Source: Ilyonectria destructans
Taxonomy: Eukaryota > Ascomycota > Sordariomycetes > Hypocreales > Nectriaceae
Length of the DNA: 64,000 nt
Direction of reading: 5' to 3'
Assembly: GCA_020740775.1 (NCBI GenBank)
Contig: JAHEWK010000001.1
Span: 4,836,001-4,900,000, forward strand
How positions within the stretch are numbered: position 1 is the stretch's first letter; every line of letters starts with the position of its first letter. Below the pieces are notes generated by a model that saw only the letters and a list, made by a program, of their open reading frames with translations, made no database searches and was not told the origin of the DNA. A program made the position numbers and the translations under genes. Of this stretch, positions 34,594-45,371 are shown piece after piece.

Positions 34594-35046
34594 ATGCCGG
34601 TATGCCCGACCCAAACCCCTCCAGAGCACGCCCATCCCCGTCGACGACAATGCGTGCCGCCGATGCGCCGCCTCTGGCGAAGCTGCGTCGTCGTCGGCGT
34701 GGGCTGCGCTGAAATTGCTCGAGCTGGACACTGATGAATCTTCCTTTCCAGAGCCACAAGTCTTTCCGAACCAAGCAGAAGCTGGCCAAGGCCCAGAAGC
34801 AGAACCGCCCGGTTCCGCAATGGATCAGGCTCCGAACTGACAACAACATTCGGTGCGTTATTACCCCCAGGCGACGCCCGTTCTCGAAACACGACTCCCA
34901 CGAAATCCCTTCCACAACTTACCCCCAAACCCGCATACAATATCCTCTCGGGAGACGCTACTCACAACGAACTGATTTGCTAACTTTTCTGATTCAGCTA
35001 CAACGCTAAGCGAAGGCACTGGCGCAAGACCCGCCTGGGTATCTAA
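34594..35046 (+). CDS. RPL39: 60S ribosomal protein eL39
   Basis: Smallest protein of the large ribosomal subunit, lining the peptide exit tunnel. Exons are 34594-34599, 34752-34852 and 34998-35046, giving exactly 51 aa. The first coding exon is only ATG CCG, followed by GTATGC; this is a common structure for this gene. The protein begins [20 protein letters not shown] and ends [11 protein letters not shown], nearly invariant in eukaryotes. Introns are 152 and 145 nt, long for the window, as often in fungal ribosomal protein genes; I saw no clear box C/D or H/ACA snoRNA in either. Confidence 0.97.
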
Positions 35047-35785
35047 ATGCTCAAATCGTCCATTCTCGAGCCTCTGCATCGACACCCGACTTCTCGATTG
35101 GCATGATATCACGGCGATGTGACGGAGGGAGAGGAGGATTGTCACGGCATCGGGGTGTCATCAGTGCACGGGATGGGCAGGTTGCCTGGTTTCTCGATTC
35201 TTGCGATTACTGCATGTCACGGTCGGTCATAGGGAAAGGAATGAAAAGACTTTGATGCCCCATCAGTACGGGCCTGAACCATCGGGATGCTCTCGTCGAC
35301 TCGTCGTGAATTCTGAGACGGCTCACGTGCACACTCACCATGTTCAAGGGAATGGGCGTCCGACAAAGTCGACCGAGACGACGTTCGTACGCCCGGTCGC
35401 AGAGTCTTCGTGTCACATCGATGGCACAAGATGACCTCGAGCAGTTACATATGAGTTTCTATTCATGTTAAGAAATACGTGGAATTACGTTTCTCAGGTG
35501 GCTCCCAGAGCACCTGGTAGTCGGTCTCGGAGCTGAAGCGTGACATTCGGATGGATCATTTAGAGTGAAGTCTAGGAAGAGCCCGACCGGAATGGCGATA
35601 CCGCAGCAAGCCTTGTCCGACCATATCATGTCAATGCAAGTAAAAACCAGCAAAATTTCCCCAAAAGCTATACCAACGCCGTTGCATGAGAGCATTGCAC
35701 AATTGCACCTTCTCCATCACGCGCGCACTAGTCCTTGGGAGGCCCGGACGGTGATGAGAGAACGGTGCAATTCCTGACACCGTCT
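35047..35785. other. Convergent intergenic region, eL39 / SKP1
   Basis: This 739-nt region holds the 3' ends of two convergent genes. No feature is supported in it. Confidence 0.6.
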
Positions 35786-36488
35786 TTAACGGTCCTCGGC
35801 CCACTCATTCTCACGGCGGATCTGCTCCTCCTCCTCGGGAGTGAAGTCGTTGGTAATGTTGAACGTCTTTCGGATCTCCTCGGGGGACTTGCCCTTGATC
35901 ATGTTGGCAACGGTCTTGCAGCCCACGTCGAGAAGGGGCTTGATGTCAAGATAGTTGGAGGCCTATTTGTGTATGGTTAGCAAATCACGTCTTGTGGCAA
36001 GTGATCCATTGGGGGGAAACGTACAAGAATGATCTCGAAGAGCATTTCCTGGTCCACCTGCATGAACTTCTGGTCCCACTCCTCAATGTCGGTGGTCTTC
36101 TTGCGGGCGTCGGACTCGTCGTCCTGGGCCTGGGGGGGATCGTTTCGGTGGTGCTCACACCACTCGATGACCTTTCGAAGAACGGCCTCGTTAACCTAAG
36201 GAGCAGTGAGTCAGCATGGTCGGAGACATTAGGGTAGAGTGGCAAACATACGTTAGGGATGGGGATGGGGTTGTTGACGTTCATGAGCTCGTCGCCGACG
36301 TCCTCCAACATGTTCTTGATCAACATTGATCGCTCGGCAACGATACGATCTGGGCACGCAGTTAGCAGTTGGACGAGAGAAGGGGAGAGATGGACCCGAG
36401 GGCGGCGTGTTGCAAGCTTACCGACTTCAATGATGGCACTGTCGTTCGAGGCCAGCCAGACCTTCTGGGCGGTGGTTCCGTCGGCCAT
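35786..36488 (-). CDS. SKP1: SKP1, adaptor subunit of SCF ubiquitin ligases
   Basis: Bridges cullin-1 and F-box proteins in SCF E3 ligases and also serves kinetochore and endosomal complexes. Minus-strand exons are 36422-36488, 36252-36349, 36025-36195 and 35786-35962; introns are 56-72 nt; the product is 170 aa. The N-terminal POZ-like fold includes [20 protein letters not shown] and the cullin-facing helix [15 protein letters not shown]. An acidic linker ([13 protein letters not shown]) follows, then the F-box-binding C-terminal helices [20 protein letters not shown] and the conserved end [10 protein letters not shown]. Known in Aspergillus as sconC. Single-copy essential gene in most fungi. 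Confidence 0.96.
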
Positions 36489-37326
36489 TTTGATGACTTG
36501 AGAAGATAAAATCTGAATGCGGTGATGGTGTGTCAGCGAGGAGGTCTGTATGCGATGATGCGAGCGAAGGTTGGCGTTTCGCGTGCGGGTGTGATGCAGG
36601 TTGGAGGTTGGAGGTTGAAGGCAGAAGCCAGATTCTGCGGGGTCCGCTGAGCACTTGAGCTGAGCGCGGGGGCTAAAACAAAACCAACCAACGCGACGGG
36701 ACGTACCTGTACCTGGCTGGAGTGATTGGGTGCAGGGCTGTGCGGTGCGGCAGATTGATGATGGAAAGCCTAGTGAGGGTGAAGCGTTTGGTGCGGTGAA
36801 ATGAAGCAGCTGCGGGTGGAATAAAGGTAAAGAAATTCTCAACCTGATCTTGGAGGACTTGTTTGTGCTTTATAATGTTTTTGAAGCTATCGGAGAAAGG
36901 AAGAAGATTTAAGGCTGGCTCATCAGGGCAGCAGCCAGGTGTTTTAAGTTGGCCGTGCAGTGGAGATAAATGGCCACTGCTGCCTTCGGGTGCTGGAGCG
37001 GCGGCGCAGGCTACGAACATTGGCGTTCGAACAAAGCACTTTGGCTCCGAGGACAGTGGAACGCTGCCTGCCTGGCGGCCCACCGCCGCACCCTTCTGTC
37101 ATGTCCCGAGAGGTGTGTGTATTGTTCTTTGTCGATGTTCTTTGTGAATAGGTACCTGAGTAGGTAACACCTTGCTAGGTAGGTAAGTTAGGTACGGTAG
37201 GTATCCCCCATGCCACCTTCAATATTCCCTGTTCATTTGTTTTGCGCCTCTGACTTCCATGTTCAGAAATTCAACAGGCCCTCACTCTCTGTACATTCCT
37301 CCGTTCCATGTCCACAGGTTCAATCT
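36489..37326. promoter_or_regulatory. SKP1 promoter region with TAGGTA tract
   Basis: Upstream of SKP1 (read leftward). At 37145-37205 there is a dense run of TAGGTA/TACCTA units (GGTACC, TAGGTAGGTAAG, AGGTACGGTAGGTA). No gene is supported. Confidence 0.5.
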
Positions 37327-38250
37327 TCACTGGCAACGTGTTATACCTCGATTTTCGCTAGCTTCTGAATCGTTCTTGGGCTGAGCCCAATCAAGGATCG
37401 ATCTTTGGGTGATTTGCGTCATCGTTTCCGGGCGCCATGTCCCTTCCCACTTATTAGGGGGCTTACTCAGCTCGTCCATAGCCATGCAAACCAGGCGTGT
37501 CTGCTCATAGTCGACTAAAGCCTGGTGATTGAGGCCGATCAAATTGTGCCGAGGAAATATAACTGAGAAAACAAATTCGAGACGGAGGTGGAATTGCTGA
37601 TCTTTAGGTATGCTTTCGAAAATATTCGCTCTGATAATGCTCGTAATAGGATAGTAATTCTGGTCTGAAGGGAGGATGCCGCTATGCCCTTGAGACTCTA
37701 GGTAGCATCGAAGCAGAGAAAAATCTCTATTATTCCTGCCGTAGATAAGGAAATTATATTTAGGCCAATCCCCTTTCTCTGCAATACCTCTGCGATCTAC
37801 GTTACATTTATTCAACCGATAGCTGTCCCTCTGGGCAGTATGTAAACTGACTTACCTTTTGATCGGCTACAAAGTCGGAGGAAGGGATTGGTTGGATGGC
37901 TGGAGCTATAATCCCGACTGTTTTAGTGCTCGGCTACGGTGTTAATACTAATTTTAACGGATACTCACTTAATAATTGCAAACCTCCTACAGCTGACTCG
38001 AAATAGAGGAATACTTATCATCCAGCACGACGAGGTCAGAGCCAGGGCGTATTTCTCGCCGAATCTCATCTATTCGATAGAGTACAGTATTATACAAAGG
38101 CGAAATAGTCTACTGCTTCTGATACGAAGAATCAGAGCTTGCCTGATACTCATTGTGAGGAACTTAGTGGTTGCGCGATCAAAGTCGCAGGCAACGCATC
38201 GGATACTCAGATGGAGATCACCCATATGCACCCTCAGCAGTTACGCCGAG
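37327..38250 (-). pseudogene. Decayed DEDDh/RNase-H-fold nuclease-like gene (Gfd2/YDR514C-like)
   Basis: A 163-codon open frame (37327-37815) has no ATG start, only a TTG, and looks like the terminal exon of a larger gene. It contains LNHQALVDYEQTRLV, which fits the last exonuclease motif (His-x-x-Leu/Val-x-Asp followed by QTRL) of DEDDh enzymes. Upstream, about 37970-38070 on the minus strand, lies IRPGSDLVVLDDKYS, matching the first motif (VxDxE) except that the expected acidic residue is Lys (codon AAG at 38014-38016). That segment is then closed by TAG in SSISSQL*EVCNY. Both changes can be explained by CpA-to-TpA mutation on one strand or the other. The segment is AT-richer than its neighbours and adjoins the homoaconitase pseudogene. 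The family call is tentative; a young orphan gene is the alternative. Confidence 0.38.
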
Positions 38251-38311
38251 TCGAGATCAATAATGTTCTCTTGTGGACATCTTCTTGTGATAACGTCCTG
38301 TCTTTAGGAGT

Positions 38312-40033
38312 TTAGCCTGATATATATTCGACCCAAGCTGCAGAGTGACACATGTGGATGCTAGCCGAGATGGCCCTCTCTCCGTCCACGAGCAAACCAG
38401 CCCCGAGCCCGATACAAACAGCACAGCCAGAAGGCAAAACCTTAGCACCGGTCTGCTCAAGCACTTGCCAGTCGCCAGCTTCCTCGGCAATCTTCTGCTC
38501 GGCTTTAGAAGCAGCCGCAAGATAGAACTCGACGTTGGGGTGAACCTTGGCGGTTTCCCCATTCTTAGAAGCCTCGCGAAACTCGCGCGCTGCATTTGCG
38601 ATATCCGAAGCGCGAGAGTTTGTGCAAGATACAAGACTTAGATGACTCTCTGTTAGTTGAAAAATTCCCTGCAAATTTCAGCGGAGGTTGTTATCTATAA
38701 ACATACTATGCCTTTTGGATTCCAATGTTCTGCGACTCAAGCTTGCTCAGCGGATTGGCAACCTTGACACTGTTAGGACCGGAGATGAAAGGGTTCAAAG
38801 TGGACCTGAAAGATATATGTTTAGTAGGCAAGCAGGTTAAAAGCGGTGCGATGAAATATGGCCTTACAGGTTCATGTAGAGCTTCCTGGCGTAGACAGCG
38901 CCAGGATCGGCTACCAGCTTATTCTCCTCCATTTCATTAATGCGCTCATGGTTGATACGCTCACTCGTAGGGCTGTTCATCATAGCTGCGGTGGTGGCTT
39001 TGGCGCGGTACCAAGAGATGAGCTTTTTATCAACGGGGAAAATCCCTATAATATCCGTTAGAAACTGAAAGTTGGTGCCATAAAGTCACGGACTTACCAC
39101 CAAGAGCTCCAAATTCTGTGGTCATATTCGATATGGTCAGGCGGCCGCCAATGGGTATGCTCGCTAACGTTTGTTCAGAGCCTGTGAACTCTATGATGGA
39201 GTTCAAGACGGCGTCTCCAAACAACCCGCAAACTGCTCTATAACTACGTAAGCGACGGGTATACTCATCAGCAATTATTATCGTCTCAGGGGGGTATGTG
39301 GGCTATTAGTACCATAGTGATTAGAGTGCGAGTCACTGGCAACACAGAGAGTTCCTGGCCAGGCGAACCCTTCATCCACCATAATCTGGTGTCCAATTCC
39401 ATTTTTAGGCGGCGAACGCTAAATGCCATGCTTGCGAGCAAACTCTTGAGTGTTCGCGTACTTGGCAAGATTTGCCTTGGACTCGTTTTGTATGTCATGA
39501 TCCATCGTGAATACACTGGAGACGAAGTCAGACATGTATAATGCGAACTGGTCCGTTGTATTAAACTTACATCTTGCTGGGATCATTGGCCTTTGTGCCA
39601 GGGCATGAATTTCTCGATAGCGGCAGCAGAATTGTCATGGGTCATACTCTTTTTGGCCTTTTAGAAACATCCATTCAGCTTCGGTTCGTTGTGAAGTTTC
39701 GAGTCGGATTGCGCATTGTGCCTACCGTAACGTGATATAGTCTCCTGCCCTGACGATCTTACCGGGGGCCAGTCCATCTACGTACTTCTAGACAATCTTC
39801 TCAACCAGGGTCTACGGTTTTGCCGGGGCAGCAGGTGCTTGGGAGGTTCGAAGAGTATCGTCATTGGGGGGATTCTCGAGCTGGGAGTGAAAGGCATAGT
39901 GCCGTCGTTGGGGGGCGGAAGGATGGGAACGGAATCGAGTCACAGTGGCGGTCGCAGGCACCGAGAGCAATCGGGAGCAGGCAATCGAAATGCGAGACCG
40001 CAGCGATAAAGCGGCGACGGTATTGGAAGACAT
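38312..40033 (-). pseudogene. Truncated, mutated homoaconitase copy (LYS4 type)
   Basis: Homoaconitase is the mitochondrial [4Fe-4S] enzyme of the alpha-aminoadipate lysine pathway. On the minus strand the pieces appear in order: a start and mitochondrial-presequence-like region (40033 to 39815); TLVEKIV and KYVDGLAPGKIVRAGDYITL split by in-frame TAG at 39812-39814 and 39788-39790; SMTHDNSAAAIEKF (about 39640); a frame break before TKANDPSK; then [16 protein letters not shown] and [11 protein letters not shown] (about 39400-39310); [14 protein letters not shown] and [12 protein letters not shown] (39190-39100); SWYRAKATTAA (about 39020); TLNPFISGPNSVKVANPLSK (about 38770); and VSCTNSRASDIANAAREF to LPSGCAVCIGLGAGLL (38650-38390). 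Fe-S cysteines in SCTNSR and GCAVC persist. The whole C-terminal swivel domain is missing; the frame ends at 38312 just after it. Both TAGs replace expected CAG codons, a RIP-like change. A functional gene should exist elsewhere. Confidence 0.88.
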
Positions 40034-40797
40034 GGCTCTCCGCTAGAGGATGAAGGATATCACCCTGGCATATTCTTCACGATGGGACTTAAGCTCTTGT
40101 TTGGAGTGGGAGAACGGGTCCTTGTTCAGCATGGGGAAGCATACAATTGCAGCCATGATGGATGATTACAGGCAAAACAAATTGGCCTGTAAGAGTTTCC
40201 GATCCCAAATCCCACGGTGGTGAGTGTCCTAGCGGCTCAGCTTCCACGGCAGACGTCGCGACGTCGAAGTTGAGGTTGAGGATATAAAGTTAAGTGACAA
40301 TGCCGAACCCAATCTGGCAGTCTTGCCAGCCGGGTACGTAGGAGGTCGACAGCAAGGGAAGGCGGTTGAAGAAATGCTCACCTGAGACTTCGCATAAGCT
40401 CACATTGTCGTCCACCTAACAAGGGTAGGTGAGTAAACCGGCAAATTGCCCTCGACCTGCTACACTCTGAGACCCGATTCTTGACATTCTCGTACATTCC
40501 AGGTGGATACCATAAGCGGAAACAAGCAACTAAGTAACTTACGGAGTACGGAACTTGTTAGTCGATAACATATGGAGCACGGTGCGGCTCCTTTTACTGA
40601 AATGCAATGGCAAGGTGTCACAAACCAGGGAGCCTTTGTAAGACTCGGCATGCCCCATACAGCCAGAGACGTGCCTCAGTCGTTTGCATAGTTTACCTTT
40701 ATTGCGACATTGCATGTCTTCGGATAAGTAGATGTATCGTATTTCCACAAACAGCACGGACAAGCATTGCCGGGAATTTGGAGGGCGGGGGATTCGT

Positions 40798-40812
40798 GGG
40801 GGGGGGGGGGGG
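40798..40812. repeat. G15 homopolymer tract
   Basis: Fifteen consecutive G residues, preceded by further G-runs (GGGCGGGG at 40783-40790), which could form a G-quadruplex. The exact length is likely uncertain in any assembly. Confidence 0.85.
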
Positions 40813-41029
40813 TAGTACCCTCCTCACACTATGACCCGAAACATTGTAATGGGCAATGGGCAGTGGGCAATGGAGGACTTGCTGGCGTCGTAGTCGGCCG
40901 TGGGGTTTCATTACGAGTGCAGTAAGTTTGTTGGGAGGAAACAACGAATGCATCAGCCCTGCAAACCCTTGCGCTTGGACAGACCATGATGTGGCCCCGC
41001 CGTCAGAGCATGTCGGATGCTGCCATCTG

Positions 41030-41086
41030 GATGCTTGATGCTTGATGCTGGATGCTTGATGCTGGATGCTTGATGCTGGATGCTGG
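41030..41086. repeat. Minisatellite with 14-nt unit GATGCTGGATGCTT
   Basis: About four tandem copies of a 14-nt unit that is itself two 7-nt halves (GATGCTG/GATGCTT). It lies in the intergenic region between the homoaconitase pseudogene and SMP3. Confidence 0.85.
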
Positions 41087-42363
41087 AATGCCCCGGCCAG
41101 ATCCTCTGGGACATGGCGGATGGTAGATAGGCCTGTCTCAATTGAGAACAGCGACGACGCAAGCATCGTCAGATATCACCTCTGCCCACCATCCCTCACC
41201 TCGGTCAAAGGAGGGCCGAAAACGAACACGGTCGAAATGGTGGTCAAGGGAGCACTCAGCCTCCTTGCTCGGCCGAGTCCCGCAAAGGTGGTCTCTGTCT
41301 GCGTTGTCTTGCTGCTACGGGCGTTCCTATGGCGTGCACTGGAATCATGATAGACAGGCCAAATCGTCCAACAAAGGCGGTGATGGCTGCCCAGATAAGC
41401 ATTGGCATGCAGGACATCGAGACATGGAGCGGGCAGCGGCAAGTGGCATCAACAACCACGCCGCGCACGCCTCGCCTCAACGGTGCGACAGGGGCATTCG
41501 TATTATCCGGGAGAAAAAGGGAAGGTCTACGAAGTAGTACTGCGTAGTAGGCTCGTAGGTGTGCAAGCGTAAAAGCATGCAGCAAGCCCCCCCCCGACCG
41601 CCTCGAAGCGGTGGATGACTGGTGGACGACCGGTGGTTTGACTACCTACTGCCTACCTACCTAGGTGGGTGGGTGTGTTGCTGCAGAGCACTTGGACGTT
41701 CGGAGGGCAAGCTCCCGTGGTGCAGAAGAAATCGGGCGATGCTATGGCTGTGCGCAGAACCGCAGAATAGGAGGCCAACACGTGTTTGCAGGGAGGCCCA
41801 AGAACAGGCCATAGACGCTGAGAATTCTAATTGCTCAAGATTACCATGGGCCTGGGAATTGCCTGGTTTGCTGCTAGTGGCCTGCGTATCAGTGGCCGCC
41901 GAGCTGAGATCGTCGCCGAGGGCGGTTTAGCGCCCACGGCTCTAGCAGGATCCAGCAGGGCTTTAGGGGGGCCTCCCGGGCGGGCTACTGGACTCAGTGC
42001 CCTTAGGGGCGGGGGGTTAGGTGTCCATCTGGTGGCGGGTGCTGGGCAGCCCTGGGGGAGTGCTGGGGAGCAAGGCCAAGCACTGGAAATCATGCTAGGC
42101 AAGGCCTTCTAGCGGCCCTCTGTGGCGGATTCGACAGGGAAGCGAAGAATGGAGAATCGGGGGGAACGGCGCCTCCATCCGTGGTTCCGCACATCCCGGA
42201 CTCCGGCGCTGTCTCCCACTGGCTCCCACTGGACGGACGCGGCCCCTGGCGGCGGCGGGCAGCTCTTCACCCCCTGTGCGTCAACTGTCTGACCCTTGAC
42301 GCTGGTTCTTGGTTTGGGCGTCGCTGCACACGGCAGCCGGCAGTGGTGTGTGTGGTCACTGTG

Positions 42364-42409
42364 GTGTGTCTGTGTGTCTGTGTGTCTGTGTGTCTGTGTG
42401 TCTGTGTGC
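42364..42409. repeat. Microsatellite, 8-nt unit TGTGTCTG
   Basis: Nearly six tandem copies of TGTGTCTG lie about 470 nt upstream of the SMP3 start. It makes frames that read Cys-Val-Ser or His-Thr-Gln repeats in open translation; these are not genes. Confidence 0.9.
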
Positions 42410-42876
42410 GGACGAGCCCCAAAAACTCATTGATTCTCCCCCTCCCAACGAGAATCATACATACACCCTACTCCCCTCTGCTACCTACTCTTCTTCTATG
42501 TTTTTCTCCTTATCTGCCTACTTGACCTTTCGAGCGCGCCGTTGCTGAACCTGATATTTCTATCGCTTCTCTCCCCTCACCGAGCTCGAGCCCGCCGCCA
42601 ACAACCTAGAGCATACGTATCGACTCCTACTCCGACTCCCCTCGCGCGCCACGTCTCCAACGTCCAGCCAAGCTCCATCCGCCTCCCGCTGTCCACCCTC
42701 GTACACGCCCGCGCCAGCGCCCGCGAACGTCTTGCAACTTGCGCAGGGTTACCGGGACTCGGTTCTCCGTCTTCCGACTCGGTGCCGTTGCAGTTGCAGT
42801 CGCATATGCCAGATGCCGTTGCGACCTGCTTCTAAGCCCATGCCCGCTTCGCCAGCTTCGCTCTGCTAGACAAACT

Positions 42877-44714
42877 ATGTGGCGGCGCACATATCTTTTT
42901 CTCATCCTCATCCGGCTGTGGTTTGCGTTGTCACCCAGCTATCTCCACCCCGACGAGAACTTCCAAGGCCCCGAGGTCATCGCAGGTACGCCCAATCTCT
43001 CCTCCTGCGCTTCGTCGTCTCGCGGCGACCAGACTCCTTGCTCTCCCGGGAGACAGCTCTGCTCCCCCGCATAATGCCCATCTCCCAGCTTGCGTGGCCG
43101 TCGATCTTGACCAAGAGTGTTTTACTAACATGCCACTTTCTACCAACAGGCCAAATCTTCAGCTACCCAGTCCGACACACCTGGGAATTCACGAGCGAGA
43201 ACCCCATCCGAAGCGTCTTCCCACTATGGCCCGTCTACGGTCTCCCCATGCTGCTGCTCCGATGGCTATGGATCGGTAACGGAAAGGATGGCGAGATCCC
43301 CCCGATCGCCGTATTCTGGACCCTCCGCGTCCTCATGTTCGTCATCAGCTTCGTTTTGGAAGATTGGGCGCTTCACGAGTTGATCCAGTCACCCAGGCAC
43401 CGTCGCGTCGCTGTCCTGCTGGTTGCTTCCTCCTACGTGACCTGGACTTATCAGACCCATACGTTCTCCAACTCGGTGGAAACACTAGTGGTTGCGTGGA
43501 GTCTCGTCCTGATTCAGCGTCTCGCCGATGCACGGGTTCGTGTGCCCCCCAAATTTTGGCTCTCGAGTACAAGTCAGCTGATAAAATCAACACACAGCAA
43601 CGATCATGTGTCCTGTCCTCCACTATTCTTGGAGTAGTCGCCGTCTTCGGTGTATTCAACCGAATCACCTTTCCGGCATTTATCTTCGTCCCTGGGCTTC
43701 GGTTGATCCCCGTCTTCTGGAAAAGGTGAGACTCATCACCCCATGAGCCTGTCTTGTGAGAGAGTCACAACTAACTCGCGTAGGCCCGCATCTTTTGCAG
43801 CCCTGGTTTTGGCTGCCCTTACGACCTCAGTAATTGCCATTGCGCTGGATACCGCATTCTACCTCCCTGAACCGGTTACCTGGGCCGGTCTAATCAACAA
43901 CCCCGTAATCACCCCTCTCAACAACTTCGTCTACAACTCCGCGACCGAGAACCTGGCCCAGCATGGCATCCATCCTTGGTATCAGCACCTGGTCGCAAAT
44001 TTGCCGCTATTGCTAGGTCCCGCAGCAGCGCTACTCGTTTTCAAACCCGACCTCTCTCTACGACTTTACTCGGCGATTTCGGGTCTCCTTGTCCTATCGG
44101 CCTTCCAGCATCAAGAGGCGCGATTCCTCCTACCGACCGTTCCCCTGTTGCTCTCCTCTATCCATTTGCCAAGGAACAAGGTCGTCTTACGCATTTGGCT
44201 AGCCGTTTGGATTATTTTCAATATCTTCCTGGGCCTTTTGATGGGCATCTATCACCAGGGAGGAGTTGTACCGGGACAGGTGTTTCTAAGCCAGCAACCA
44301 GATGCGACTCAGGCCATTTGGTGGAAGACTTATACCCCTCCAGTCTGGCTACTTAACGGCAAGAACGAAGTGCTCACAACGAGAGATGTAATGGGCATGA
44401 AGGGCGATTTACTGCTTGAGCAGCTGTCCCAACTCGCGACCTGCGACACCCCCGCAGATCGACGGAGCCAGGAGTATTTGAAGGAGAAGAACGGCACGTA
44501 TCTGATGGCCCCGGCGTCAGCGACGTGGCTCGACCCCTATCTCCCGAACAAGGGATTGGAGGGATTGCGATTTAGGGAGGTTTGGCGTTATCGGCGGCAC
44601 TTAAATCTGGACGACATGGACTTTGAGGACGATGGCGTTTGGAGCACTCTATCTAGAGTAGTTGGGCGGCGGGGTCTGGTTGCTTGGCGAGTCACCAAAA
44701 GCTGCCCGAATTGA
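42877..44714 (+). CDS. SMP3: GPI mannosyltransferase IV (SMP3/PIG-Z)
   Basis: ER enzyme that adds the fourth, side-branching mannose to the GPI-anchor precursor from dolichol-phosphate mannose; GT22 family. Exons are 42877-42985, 43150-43535, 43598-43725 and 43784-44714; the product is 517 aa. The luminal HPDE motif of GT22 enzymes is at 24-27 in [13 protein letters not shown], directly after the first membrane helix. TWEFT and [11 protein letters not shown] follow, as in Smp3 rather than Gpi10 or Alg9. Multiple hydrophobic helices span the rest, with the GT22-like FNRITFPAF and HQEARFLLP stretches. The third-exon donor, GTTCGT, is weak. The second intron uses CACACAG as acceptor. Essential in yeast. 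Confidence 0.92.
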
Positions 44715-45371
44715 TACCGGGATAGGACATACTTGCATAGACTTAATTAATGATGACCTCAACTTTTTTTCTTGGGGCGGCCCATGAATTCACTTTGTTC
44801 CCCACCCACTCATTGCTTTTGTTGTTAATGCCCGTGCTACGTGTCACCCCAGCGAAATTATAGTGTCATATGTCTCACCCTTGTCCACATTCTCATTTCC
44901 CCGCGAATTGTTCATGTTCTTTCTGGTTCCATGAGTGCCTGCACTGCTACGTACGGGTGACGCATTGCCCAATGTGGAGACGAGAGATGGAGACGGGGGA
45001 TGGCCAATTCTCCAATGGTATTTATCCCCTGTTTCGCTTCGTGCGGAGAAGCTTAAGGTAGGACATGGCGGCGGCCGTGTTCCATCGCCCACCTGTGATT
45101 CCGTACTTTGTGCTTTGGGTTTATGCGCTCTCCAGGGCCCACTGCATTACAACCCATTTTTGCACTGCATATACAAACAGAAGCACGCTTGCCTCATCAA
45201 GGATCACCACCACTTGTGCGGCTTCGACACACGGCATTTCACATGACATAGAGACGAGGTAGAGTGGTCTGATTGTGTTTATTTTTTGTCACCATGACCC
45301 GAAATCTATGCCGGCTCCCGCATTTCAGCAGACAGAATCTTCCAGACTAGGCCAAGATCCCAAAAGTACAC
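44715..45371. other. Convergent intergenic region, SMP3 / uL1
   Basis: This 657-nt region holds the 3' ends of SMP3 and the uL1 gene. No feature is supported in it. Confidence 0.6.

Larger units (their letters stand above)
40034..42876. other. Repeat-rich intergenic region upstream of SMP3
   Basis: No gene is supported; frames are short, Arg/Ser/Gly-rich and overlapping. It contains a G15 tract, a GATGCTGGATGCTT minisatellite, a TACCTA tract near 41640 and a TGTGTCTG microsatellite (listed separately). From about 42420 it becomes pyrimidine-rich and is the leader of the SMP3 gene. Confidence 0.6.

Noticed and set aside
34600..34997. Possible snoRNA inside the eL39 introns
   Set aside because: The introns are long for this genome, but I could not find paired C and D boxes or an H/ACA hairpin-hinge pattern; the TGATGA-like string near 34733 is better explained as branch-site sequence.
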